Shown one piece after another: positions 8,022-14,914 of a DNA stretch of 34,798 bases (the first letter of the stretch is position 1; every line of letters starts with the position of its first letter). The notes under the pieces are model-generated. The model worked only from the letters and a program-made list of their open reading frames with translations. It was not told the origin of the DNA and did no database searches. The stretch is from JBCDCE01 sp039182515 (lineage in GTDB: Bacteria > Pseudomonadota > Alphaproteobacteria > Rhodobacterales > Rhodobacteraceae): contig JBCDCE010000043.1 in NCBI GenBank assembly GCA_039182515.1, positions 1 to 34,798 on the forward strand. The letters are read 5' to 3'. The position numbers and the translations under genes are program-made.

Positions 8022-8240
8022 CTAGGAACGATAGGCCGCTGTCAAAGTGGCGTGGATTGTTTCAACAGCCACTTTCCGCTGTATCTCGTCGAGATGCTCC
8101 GGATCCAAAATCAATAACGCTTTAACTTTAGGAGATGAGAAAAACCCACCTTTTTCATGGGGACAGGCACAAGCTCCATAGTTCATGCCGAAATCTTCTA
8201 GGAGCGCAGACACACTCTGCTTGTATTCCTCTTCCGTCAT
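8022..8240 (-). CDS. Small hypothetical protein
   Basis: 72 residues, starting MTEEEYKQSV. A purine-rich GGGGGA lies about ten bases upstream of the ATG. The protein is acidic at the N-terminus, contains a CACPHEKGG segment with two Cys and a His that could bind metal, and has no signal or membrane helix. The order DPEHLDEIQRKVAVETIHATL suggests helical structure. I do not recognise the family. It follows another small unknown gene on the same strand, with a hairpin between them. Confidence 0.5.
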   Translation of the reverse strand: MTEEEYKQSVSALLEDFGMNYGACACPHEKGGFFSSPKVKALLILDPEHLDEIQRKVAVETIHATLTAAYRS

Positions 8241-8262
8241 GAAGCTGCTTTCCCCCGAAGCC

Positions 8263-8280
8263 CGGGGCTGTCCCGCCCCG
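8263..8280 (-). terminator. GC-rich stem-loop between two small genes
   Basis: CGGGGC (8263-8268) pairs with GCCCCG (8275-8280) around a six-base loop, just after the 8288-8548 gene in the direction of its transcription. There is no U-rich tail, so this is a weak terminator or a processing site. Confidence 0.35.
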
Positions 8281-8287
8281 TGACTGC

Positions 8288-8548
8288 TTACTCATCTATT
8301 TCGACAACCGTCCCAATCACAGGTCCAGCGATACTGCCGTTAGTATAAACTTGGACTTTGGAGCCGCGATCGTCGAGAGCAAATTTCAACCCAGCATCAA
8401 TTACTGATCTAACCTCTTTCTCGCTAGTGGCTGTAAGTAAAAAACCGGGTAGCTTGTCACACGACAGCATAATCATGCCTGCTTTGTTCTCTCTAGTCAG
8501 AGGGAACTTTTCAAAGGTCCTTCCGGTATCAGAAGAATTATTTGACAT
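8288..8548 (-). CDS. Small hypothetical protein
   Basis: 86 residues from the ATG at 8548 (MSNNSSDTGR), chosen because GGGAG lies seven to eight bases upstream; an ATG nine codons earlier has no such site. The sequence is soluble, with an alternating strand pattern (GMIMLSCDKLPGFLLTATS, then KVQVYTNG and PVIGTVVEID) that suggests a small beta-rich fold. No family is recognised. A perfect 8-bp inverted repeat (8587-8607) lies about 40 bases upstream. Confidence 0.5.
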   Translation of the reverse strand: MSNNSSDTGRTFEKFPLTRENKAGMIMLSCDKLPGFLLTATSEKEVRSVIDAGLKFALDDRGSKVQVYTNGSIAGPVIGTVVEIDE

Positions 8549-8586
8549 TATTGTCTCCCACAGGCGGTCACCCATCTTTCGCGCGG

Positions 8587-8607
8587 GCTTTAGCGAGATG
8601 CTAAAGC
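8587..8607. promoter_or_regulatory. Perfect inverted repeat upstream of a small gene
   Basis: GCTTTAGC (8587-8594) and GCTAAAGC (8600-8607) are perfect mates with a five-base loop. They sit about 40 bases upstream of the ATG at 8548, where an operator or leader hairpin would be expected. The region 8608-8901 holds no recognisable gene; both strands lack a convincing coding frame there. Confidence 0.35.
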
Positions 8608-8901
8608 TCTGACAACTACATAGGCAAGGAAAATAGCCTCACAATGTCGAAAAAGGGGTAATTTTGCCAATTTATGCCCCTAATTTGTCAATCTAGAGCC
8701 GATTGGATCCGCTCAAAAGATTAAAATTGGATAAATGGCGCGTGTTACCAGAACCTTTTCAAGGGTGCGTAGCCGGTTTTCCATTAACGGTTTAGGCCGC
8801 ATCCGGCACAAATTTTTAGAGGTCAATGCAGCGGCTTTTCCCGTTTGCGCAGGTTCGCCCGCTCACTGCTCGGGCCCCATTATTTTAGCATATGCCCCCC
8901 C

Positions 8902-8937
8902 AAAAAGAAAAGAAGGCGGACGAGGAGCCCACCTTCT
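8902..8937 (-). terminator. Rho-independent terminator of the SRPBCC gene
   Basis: On the minus strand a nine-pair stem (8935-8927 with 8921-8913, two G-U pairs) closes a five-base loop and is followed by a T-rich tract (TTCTTTTCTTTTT, complement of 8902-8913). It lies about 40 bases after the SRPBCC stop codon, which fits an intrinsic terminator. Confidence 0.75.
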
Positions 8938-8974
8938 AAACTGCGCGGCGTTGACGGCGGGCTTTGGCCAAGCT

Positions 8975-9475
8975 TTACGCGAGCGCCGCGATGTTCTTGA
9001 GGCCCAGCTCATAGGTTTTGCCCAGCATACGGTCCATGAAAAGACCAAAGATGCGGAACATGGGGTTAAGGCCCATATCGGAGGTCACGGTCCAGGTGAC
9101 GCGGGATCCGGACGCTGTTGCTTTTGCTTCGATGGTTTGAACGGGTTTGCCCATGGCGCCGAGATCAATGAGATGGGTGACGCTTGTGGCGCTCACATCG
9201 GTCACGGTTTGCGTGCCTTTGCCTTCTTTGCCCTCAAAGCGAAAGCCGGAGCCGACGCCAATCGCAGGGCCAAAGGGTGTGATCTTCAGGTCGGGGTCCG
9301 TGGTGCAATAAGGATTGAAAGTTTGAAACCCGTCGGTGCTGGCGACACGAGCGATGACGTCTTCAGGGGACAAGGCCACATCTGCTTTGCGGGTCACAAC
9401 AACTTTGCGCGGCAGAAGCATTGCAATCAGAAAGAGGGCGGCGAGGATGGCGAGAATTGTGTAAACGACGGTCAT
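8975..9475 (-). CDS. SRPBCC family protein with N-terminal membrane anchor (paralogue A)
   Basis: 166 residues from the ATG at 9475 (AAAGGA ribosome site). An N-terminal hydrophobic helix (residues 2-21) is followed by LPRKVVV and a START/Bet v1-type SRPBCC domain of about 145 residues. This is a helix-grip fold that usually binds hydrophobic ligands. Motifs QTFNPY, FGPAIGVGSGF and GLFMD are shared with the gene at 11159-11671, which is clearly a paralogue. The gene lies downstream of the ECF sigma gene but has its own copy of the ECF-type promoter, three bases past the sigma stop codon. The ligand is unknown. An intrinsic terminator follows. Confidence 0.85.
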   Translation of the reverse strand: MTVVYTILAILAALFLIAMLLPRKVVVTRKADVALSPEDVIARVASTDGFQTFNPYCTTDPDLKITPFGPAIGVGSGFRFEGKEGKGTQTVTDVSATSVTHLIDLGAMGKPVQTIEAKATASGSRVTWTVTSDMGLNPMFRIFGLFMDRMLGKTYELGLKNIAALA

Positions 9476-9533
9476 TGTAGGATCCTTTCGATCTATGGGT
9501 TGCAAGGGTGTTTTTTGTCCCTTCTGCCCACAC

Positions 9534-9560
9534 GACGGATGAGGATCCCGCCAATCGACA
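9534..9560 (-). promoter_or_regulatory. ECF-type promoter, copy 2 (SRPBCC paralogue A)
   Basis: On the minus strand TGTCGA (9560-9555) and CGTC (9537-9534) are separated by exactly 17 bases. The flanks GAGGTGTCGATTG and CGTCGTGTGGG match copy 1 at 11727-11753. TGTCGA/CGTC is, as I recall, the motif reported for ECF42 sigma factors. It starts just beyond the sigma gene's stop and lies 59 bases upstream of the SRPBCC start. Confidence 0.75.
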
Positions 9561-9562
9561 CC

Positions 9563-10780
9563 TCACGACATTTTTTTTCGCAAAACTTCGATTTTTTTCT
9601 CGAGCCACTTTTGGGAAGGGGCGTCTGAACACAAAGAAAGCGCTGTATTGTAGGCTTCTGCGGCCTCAGCCGTGCGGTCAAGCTCAGCTAGGCAATGGGC
9701 TCGAACCGCATGGAACGGCTGGTAGCTTGGCAAGCCGTCGTAGTCGATCACCTCCAACATCCGCAGGCCTTCAGCGGGGCCTGCGTCTTCGGCCACAACC
9801 GCCGCCCGGCTCACGGCCCCGCCGATCGTCGGATAGGCCTGCATGAGCCCGTGATAAAGCTGAGAGAGAGCGCGCCAATCGGTTTTGCCGGTCACTGAGC
9901 GCGCGGCGTGTACCGCCTGGATCGCAGCTTCGAGCTGAAAACGTCCCGGGGTGCCTTTGAGGGAGGCTTGGGTCAAAAGGCTTGCCGATCTGTCGACGAG
10001 AGGGCTGTCCCAAAGCTCCACATCCTGTTCCGGTACCGGAACCAAGACGCCATCTTTGATGCGGGCATCGCGCCGCGCTTCAATAAATCCGATCAGAGCC
10101 GTGAGCCCCAAAGCTTCCGGGTTCTCCGGCGCAAGTTCCGCGAGGATATTGGACAAAAAGAAGGCTTCATGGCTGAGATCTCCATCTCCTTCGAGCCAGT
10201 CCACTGCATAGGCGGCATAAACCGCCTCAAGCACTGCGCCCATTCTTTCTGGGAAAGCTTCTGGTTCGGGCACAACAAAAGGAATACCCGCAGATTTGAT
10301 CTTCTTTTTGGCGCGCACAAGCCGCTGCGCCATTGCCGAGGGGGACATCAAAAAGGCCTTCGCGATTTGCTCAGCTTCTAGTCCCAGCACGGTTTGCAGC
10401 ATCAAAGGCGTGCGGATGGCTTCATCAATTGCGGGATGCGCGCAGACAAAAAGCAGCTTCAGGCGTTCGTCTAACTGCGCCTCTTCGGGCTCGATTGCTT
10501 GTGCGTCTGCCATGTCGTTTGCCTCATCTGTGATGACCAAACGGGCCTCTTTGTGCGCCTGGTCGATCCTTCGGTTCTTGGCCACAGTGAGAAGCCAAGC
10601 TTCTGGTTTGTCGGGGATGCCGCGTTCGGGCCAGGTCTTGAGAGCGGCCACGAAGGCATCGGCGAGGGCGTCTTCTGCCGCGATGATGTCGCCAGACCGG
10701 CTGGCGAGCATCGCGATGAGTTTGCCGTAAGCGGCGCGGGCAACATCTTCGGCCCGCGCCTGCGCATCGCTACGTGTCAC
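9563..10780 (-). CDS. ECF42-type RNA polymerase sigma factor with C-terminal TPR-like extension
   Basis: 405 residues. Region sigma-2 (about residues 10-75) includes EDALADAFVAALKTWPERG, followed by PEAWLLTVAKNRRID. Region sigma-4 (about 105-165) includes TVLGLEAEQIAKAFLMSPSA then MAQRLVRAKKKI. A long alpha-helical extension follows (DUF6596/TPR-like), making the protein twice the normal ECF length, as in group ECF42. That group typically lacks an anti-sigma factor and sits beside a DGPF/YCII gene, as here. I start at the GTG at 10780, which overlaps the DGPF stop as GTGA; a 19-residue longer frame reads back into that gene. It probably transcribes its own operon and the SRPBCC gene downstream. 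Confidence 0.9.
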   Translation of the reverse strand: MTRSDAQARAEDVARAAYGKLIAMLASRSGDIIAAEDALADAFVAALKTWPERGIPDKPEAWLLTVAKNRRIDQAHKEARLVITDEANDMADAQAIEPEEAQLDERLKLLFVCAHPAIDEAIRTPLMLQTVLGLEAEQIAKAFLMSPSAMAQRLVRAKKKIKSAGIPFVVPEPEAFPERMGAVLEAVYAAYAVDWLEGDGDLSHEAFFLSNILAELAPENPEALGLTALIGFIEARRDARIKDGVLVPVPEQDVELWDSPLVDRSASLLTQASLKGTPGRFQLEAAIQAVHAARSVTGKTDWRALSQLYHGLMQAYPTIGGAVSRAAVVAEDAGPAEGLRMLEVIDYDGLPSYQPFHAVRAHCLAELDRTAEAAEAYNTALSLCSDAPSQKWLEKKIEVLRKKMS

Positions 10781-11130
10781 ACGCTGCCCATGGCAGAGGC
10801 GCGAATTTCGACCTTGCCATAGTGCACATGCGGGCATTTCTCAGCCCATTTCATCGCTTCATCGAGGTTCTCCACGTCAATGGCGAAAAAGCCGCCAAGC
10901 GTTTCTTTGGTCTCCGCAAAAGGTCCGTCCTGAACCTGTTTCTCTCCGCCTGCCAATGTGACCGTTGTGGCCGTGTCTGCTGGATGGAGCCAGTCGGTGT
11001 CGATAAAAACACCAGCCTCTTGCAGAGCGCCTATATATTGGCCGTAAACTTCTTTGGACTTGGCCCAATCCTCTTCGGTCATGCCAGCGGCCATTGCGGG
11101 ATCAGAATAGAGAAGAAATGTATAACGCAT
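10777..11130 (-). CDS. DGPF-domain (YCII-related) protein
   Basis: 117 residues. The DGPF tetrapeptide that names this family is at residues 68-71, inside QVQDGPFAETKE, and the end of the fold, VENLDEAMKWAEKCP, follows. YCII-related domains are small ferredoxin-like folds with a possible acid-base His/Asp site; the cellular function of the DGPF branch is unknown. It is translationally coupled to the ECF42 sigma gene by a GTGA overlap and lies 28 bases after the SRPBCC gene. This conserved pairing suggests that DGPF proteins sense or act in the sigma pathway. Confidence 0.9.
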   Translation of the reverse strand: MRYTFLLYSDPAMAAGMTEEDWAKSKEVYGQYIGALQEAGVFIDTDWLHPADTATTVTLAGGEKQVQDGPFAETKETLGGFFAIDVENLDEAMKWAEKCPHVHYGKVEIRASAMGSV

Positions 11131-11158
11131 TGTTTTGGTTCCTTGTTGGCTGGGATTA

Positions 11159-11671
11159 TTAAGCTGCTACGTCAGCGATGTTGGCAAGACCAAGTTCAAA
11201 GTTCGGGCCGATCATGCCGTCCATGAAGAGACCCATGACGCGAAAAACTGGGTTCATTCCGAGGTCCATATCCATGCTCCAAGTCACCTCGGTGGCCCCA
11301 TTCATGGGCACTGCAGAGATCGCCTGGGTGGGCTGACCTAGAGGGCCAAGATCCAGCGCAAAGCTGACCGCGTCAGCGGATACAGCGGCCACTGTTTGTT
11401 GGCCTGCACCGTCTTTGCTCTCAAATGTGAAGCCCGATCCAACGCCTGAAGCGGGGCCAAACATCTCGACCTGCAAGTTTGGATCGAGATCTTTGTAAGG
11501 GTTGAAGGTTTGATAGCTGGTGTTGGACGCCGCAAGTGCGATGACGGCCTCAGGCGCCGCATCAATTACAGCCGAGCGCTCAATGCTCACGTGGCGCGGC
11601 AGAGCAAGTGTCGCCACGGCGGCGAGGCCGAGTGTTCCAAGGCTGTAGGCGGCGATTTTCTTGATGTTCAT
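11159..11671 (-). CDS. SRPBCC family protein with N-terminal membrane anchor (paralogue B)
   Basis: 170 residues. A short N-terminal hydrophobic helix (about residues 8-23) acts as signal or anchor, followed by LPRHVSIERSAVI and an SRPBCC domain with QTFNPY, FGPASGVGSGF and MGLFMDGMIG. It is similar to paralogue A along its whole length; I judge roughly half of positions identical by eye. It is the first gene of the SRPBCC-DGPF-sigma operon, with ECF-type promoter copy 1 about 56-82 bases upstream of its ATG. The helix-grip fold implies binding of a hydrophobic ligand, probably in the periplasm or at the membrane. Confidence 0.85.
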   Translation of the reverse strand: MNIKKIAAYSLGTLGLAAVATLALPRHVSIERSAVIDAAPEAVIALAASNTSYQTFNPYKDLDPNLQVEMFGPASGVGSGFTFESKDGAGQQTVAAVSADAVSFALDLGPLGQPTQAISAVPMNGATEVTWSMDMDLGMNPVFRVMGLFMDGMIGPNFELGLANIADVAA

Positions 11672-11726
11672 AAGTCTGTCCTCTCATGTGGTTTCGTGAA
11701 GGGCTTTTTTGCCTCTTCACCCACAC

Positions 11727-11753
11727 GACGGACGAGACATGGCTCAATCGACA
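11727..11753 (-). promoter_or_regulatory. ECF-type promoter, copy 1 (SRPBCC-DGPF-sigma operon)
   Basis: On the minus strand TGTCGA (11753-11748) and CGTC (11730-11727) are 17 bases apart, the same spacing as copy 2. A second CGTC (11734-11731) is directly adjacent. Matching flanks on both sides make chance unlikely. Autoregulation by the sigma factor in this operon is inferred. Confidence 0.75.
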
Positions 11754-11802
11754 CCTCGGCAAAAAAAGTTTGAAAAAAATTCAAAGCCGGTCGATGGGGC
11801 GT

Positions 11803-13125
11803 TTATGTGAGGGACGTCTCGATGGCCGTCAAAAGCTTATCCGCGCAGTCATCAAGCTGTTGAGGTGTCGCGATGAAAGGCGGCGCAATGAGGATATGAT
11901 CGCCGTTTTTACCGTCGAGCGTGCCACCCATCGGGTAGCAAATCAGGCCTTCTTCAAACGCTGCCGCTTTAATCTTTGCATGTGTTTTGAGCTCTGAGGG
12001 CAGGGGCGCTTTGGTTTCGCGATCCGCGACCAACTCGACACCTTGAAAGAGCCCAACCCCTCGGATGTCACCCACATGCGGGTGCTGGCCAAGCTTGGCA
12101 TGAAGGGCTTTGCTGAGATGGTCACCGGCGGGCGTAACTTTGGCCAAAGTCGCATCATCCACCAACCGCTCAACAACCGCGAGGGCCGCAGCACAGGCCA
12201 CGGGGTGGCCCAGATAGGTGTGGCCATGCTGGAAAAAGCCTGAGCCCGCTTCGATCGCATCATGGATCGCTTTGGTGCAAAGCGTGGCCCCGATGGGCTG
12301 GTAGCCACCACCAAGGCCCTTGGCGATGGCGCAAATATCAGGGGCCACGTCATATTGCTCGCAGGCAAAGAGCGTGCCCGTGCGCCCCATCCCGCACATC
12401 ACTTCGTCGAGGATCAAAAGGATCCCGTACTGATCGCAAAGCGCGCGCACGCGGGCAAAATAATCGCCTAAAGGGCCCACGGCGCCCAGCGTTGCGCCCA
12501 CAACTGGCTCGGCTACAAAAGCCATCACCTGATCAGGGCCCAGACGGAGGAACTCCGCGTCGAGCTCCGCGATGAGCCGATCCACGTAGGCCTCTTCCGT
12601 CTCGCCGTCCTGTTGACCGCGATAGGCATAACAGGGAGACACGTGGCTCACATCGATCAGGATCGGTGAAAACTGTGCGCGGCGCCATTCGTTTCCGCCT
12701 GTTGCCAGGGCTCCCAGCGTATTGCCATGATAGCTTTGCTGCCGCGCGACGATCTTTGTGCGCTTAGGCTGGCCGATTTCCAAATAGTATTGCCGCGCCA
12801 ATTTGAGCGCGGCTTCCATCGCTTCAGACCCACCTGACACAAAGTAAACCCGGTCCAACTCACCGGGAGCCAAGGCGACCAATTTGTCCGCCAGCTTTTC
12901 GGCAGGTTCCGATGTGAAAAAACCCGTATGGGCAAATGAGACTTTGGCAATCTGTGCTCGGATCGCCTCTGAGACATGCGGATCCCCATGCCCGAGGCAC
13001 GAGACAGCCGCGTCCCCGAAATTGAGATAGCGCTTGCCGTTTGTGTCGATGAGATAAGCCCCGTCCCCATGCGAAACCTGGATAGGAGGCTTTTTTGAGT
13101 TCCTTGGAAACACATGGGAGGTCAT
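11803..13125 (-). CDS. Class III (omega) aminotransferase, PLP-dependent
   Basis: 440 residues, normal for class III aminotransferases. FVSGGSEAMEAALKLAR is the cofactor phosphate region, YHGNTLGALA follows, and LILDEVMCGMGRTG carries the PLP-ring aspartate. Lys269 in AIAKGLGGGYQPIGA should form the Schiff base. It transfers an amino group from a terminal or beta amine to a keto acid such as pyruvate or 2-oxoglutarate. It is coupled to the BKACE gene by an ATGA overlap, so I infer that its product, or a later intermediate, is a beta-keto acid. Related enzymes act on beta-alanine, taurine and polyamines; the real substrate is not visible. Confidence 0.92.
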   Translation of the reverse strand: MTSHVFPRNSKKPPIQVSHGDGAYLIDTNGKRYLNFGDAAVSCLGHGDPHVSEAIRAQIAKVSFAHTGFFTSEPAEKLADKLVALAPGELDRVYFVSGGSEAMEAALKLARQYYLEIGQPKRTKIVARQQSYHGNTLGALATGGNEWRRAQFSPILIDVSHVSPCYAYRGQQDGETEEAYVDRLIAELDAEFLRLGPDQVMAFVAEPVVGATLGAVGPLGDYFARVRALCDQYGILLILDEVMCGMGRTGTLFACEQYDVAPDICAIAKGLGGGYQPIGATLCTKAIHDAIEAGSGFFQHGHTYLGHPVACAAALAVVERLVDDATLAKVTPAGDHLSKALHAKLGQHPHVGDIRGVGLFQGVELVADRETKAPLPSELKTHAKIKAAAFEEGLICYPMGGTLDGKNGDHILIAPPFIATPQQLDDCADKLLTAIETSLT

Positions 13126-13913
13126 CGCGCTTTTCCTATGGTTTGAAGGGGGCTGAGAGCTGATTTAAGGCGTGCAACATTGGCCGCATTGCTCTTGGCA
13201 AGGGTTCCATCTGGCTCATGGATGTTGTTTTCAAAACCCACACGCAGATCCGCGCCGAGCGCCGCAGCGGCACGAAGGATCTTATGCTCGGAAGCTCCAA
13301 AGGCGCAAACCATGGACCGGCCCGGGTTTTTCTCAAAGAGCATGGCCAAGGCTCGCAAAGCTTCAAGCGAAGCCGCTTTTGGCGGTGCGTAGGTGCCTAA
13401 GACAAAAATCACGTCGTCTTGTCCGCGCCTGACGATGCCACTTGCGCGCCAAGCCTCAAGCCTGTGCCAATCGCGCTCATCGTAAAGAATATGTTGGACC
13501 GCTACGCTTTCGGCCTCGCAAAAGCCGTAGACCTCTGGCGCGAGATCGGGGCTGCGGGCTATTTCTCTGACGGAAATGCTTGCGGCCTCAGGGCGCAACG
13601 CGCGCAAGCACCTAAATTGTGCATCGACGTCAAAAATTCCGGCGGACTCGGTTGTGACTTGGATCGGAAATCCTGGCAGTGCGTCGTGAATTTCTTCTAT
13701 CGCTTCCCGGTAAAGGCCAGCATCGAGCGCATGCGCCCCTGTTTCATCGCGCACATGTAGATGGAGCGCCTTAGCCCCTGCATGGGCGCAGGCCACAGTC
13801 TCATCGCGAATTTCTTCAATGCTCAAAGGAAGTTGAGGGTGATCAGCCTTGCTGCGACGCGCCCCTTTTGGGGCCACCATGATCAAGGGAGAAGGGTCGG
13901 TGCGGGCGAACAT
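13122..13913 (-). CDS. BKACE family beta-keto acid cleavage enzyme
   Basis: 263 residues. BKACE enzymes are Zn-dependent TIM barrels that condense a beta-keto acid with acetyl-CoA and release acetoacetate and a new acyl-CoA. Visible features are APKGARRSKADHPQLP at the N-terminus, the Zn-ligand motif HLHVRD, QVTTES, and VGFENNIHEPDG with the third ligand Glu. At the position after that Glu, where I recall Asp in characterised Kce, this protein has Asn. I choose ATG 13913 because GAGG precedes it; the upstream ATG at 13964 lacks a ribosome site and lies inside a palindrome. With the aminotransferase it forms a catabolic pair, divergent from the RpiR-TRAP genes. Confidence 0.88.
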   Translation of the reverse strand: MFARTDPSPLIMVAPKGARRSKADHPQLPLSIEEIRDETVACAHAGAKALHLHVRDETGAHALDAGLYREAIEEIHDALPGFPIQVTTESAGIFDVDAQFRCLRALRPEAASISVREIARSPDLAPEVYGFCEAESVAVQHILYDERDWHRLEAWRASGIVRRGQDDVIFVLGTYAPPKAASLEALRALAMLFEKNPGRSMVCAFGASEHKILRAAAALGADLRVGFENNIHEPDGTLAKSNAANVARLKSALSPLQTIGKAR

Positions 13914-13957
13914 TTGGGCCTCGGTGCTTAAGCTTGGAACAGTGGGTCTTCCATTCT

Positions 13958-13971
13958 GAAACATATGTTTC
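13958..13971. promoter_or_regulatory. Perfect 14-bp palindrome, probable RpiR operator
   Basis: GAAACATATGTTTC is a perfect palindrome between the divergent BKACE and RpiR genes. A further TGAAAC (13988-13993) repeats the left half (13957-13962) at 31 bases, about three helical turns, so two regulator dimers could bind on one face. RpiR regulators often bind A/T-flanked palindromes; the link to this one is inferred from position. Confidence 0.6.
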
Positions 13972-14014
13972 GGAGATTGACAATACGTGAAACACTTGCA
14001 AGCCTGATACAGCC

Positions 14015-14030
14015 GGAGGGATAACCGATT
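14015..14030 (+). promoter_or_regulatory. Shine-Dalgarno GGAGGG paired with a possible ATT start codon
   Basis: GGAGGG (14015-14020) lies seven bases before an in-frame ATT (14028-14030) of the RpiR frame. The only ATG nearby (14035) is out of frame and would give a 30-residue peptide. No in-frame ATG exists upstream of 14055. The spacing is optimal for initiation at ATT. Confidence 0.45.
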
Positions 14031-14054
14031 CCAAATGATGCACTCGAAGATCGC

Positions 14055-14891
14055 GTGGCAGAGCGCTACGCCGGGCTTTCAGAGCAGCTGCGAAAAGCCG
14101 CTGACTATGTGCTCGCGCATCCCTTAGAGATTGCCAGTAGGCCTTTGAGAGCGATTTCAACAGACAGCCATGTGTCGCCCGCGACCTATTCTCGGCTCGC
14201 CCGCGCGCTGGGCTTTGAGACCTTTGAAGAGATGAAAGACGTCTCGCGGCGCTCGGTCGGTAAGCGGGTGAGTTCGATGTCTGATCGCGCCGAAAAGCTC
14301 AGATCCAGCACGGCGTCCGGCCAATCGATGCTCACGCTGCAAGGACAGGCCTGCATCCGCAATATTGAGCACTTCTTGGATCGCGCGGATCAACAAAAGC
14401 TCGAGCGGTCCGCCACACTGATGCGCGAGGCCAACCGCGTTGTTCTGTTTGGCGCACTGGCTTCAACAGGCATCACCGAATACATGGCCTATCTCGCAAA
14501 TTACTTTGCGCCAAACTGGTCGCTGGCGGGCCGCATGGGGGCCTCGGTGGGCGCACAGCTCGCCATGCTTGGGGCAGGGGACGTTGTGTTCATCGTCACC
14601 ATGAGCCCGCATTCCAATCGGGCGGTATCCGTTGCAAAGTTAGCGCGCAGAGCAGGATCAGACGTTATTTTGGTGACCAATGCTCTGGATTGCCCGGCGC
14701 TTGCCTATGCCACTCACGGGTTTGTTGTGCCAACCGACAGCCCGCAATTCTTCTCCTCATACGTTGTCACACTTGTGCTGATCGAAACGCTGATCGCCAT
14801 GATTGTTGCAGGGTCTGAGGCAGATGCCACCGCAGTGATCCAAAGGGTCGAAGCGAAAAACCAAGAACTCGGCGAATATTGGGCCGGGTGA
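14055..14891 (+). CDS. MurR/RpiR family transcriptional regulator
   Basis: 278 residues from GTG 14055. An N-terminal helix-turn-helix (HTH_6; SPATYSRLARALGFETFEEMK) is followed by a SIS domain (about 120-270) containing VVLFGALASTGITEY, MSPHSNRAVSVAKLARRAGS and VILVTNA. SIS domains of this family bind sugar phosphates or other acidic metabolites and switch DNA binding. The true start may be ATT 14028, which has a far better ribosome site and restores the usual first helix (ALEDRVAERYAGLSEQLR). Placed between BKACE-aminotransferase and the TRAP genes, with a palindrome in the shared promoter, it is the likely local regulator of both arms. Confidence 0.9.
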   Translation: MAERYAGLSEQLRKAADYVLAHPLEIASRPLRAISTDSHVSPATYSRLARALGFETFEEMKDVSRRSVGKRVSSMSDRAEKLRSSTASGQSMLTLQGQACIRNIEHFLDRADQQKLERSATLMREANRVVLFGALASTGITEYMAYLANYFAPNWSLAGRMGASVGAQLAMLGAGDVVFIVTMSPHSNRAVSVAKLARRAGSDVILVTNALDCPALAYATHGFVVPTDSPQFFSSYVVTLVLIETLIAMIVAGSEADATAVIQRVEAKNQELGEYWAG

Positions 14892-14914
14892 CTTTCAACT
14901 AGGGAGAAAGCTAT

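Noticed and set aside
8735..9628. Long plus-strand frame of 297 codons
   Set aside because: It is the reverse-strand shadow of the SRPBCC gene and the end of the sigma gene; residues are His/Gly/Cys-rich without motifs.
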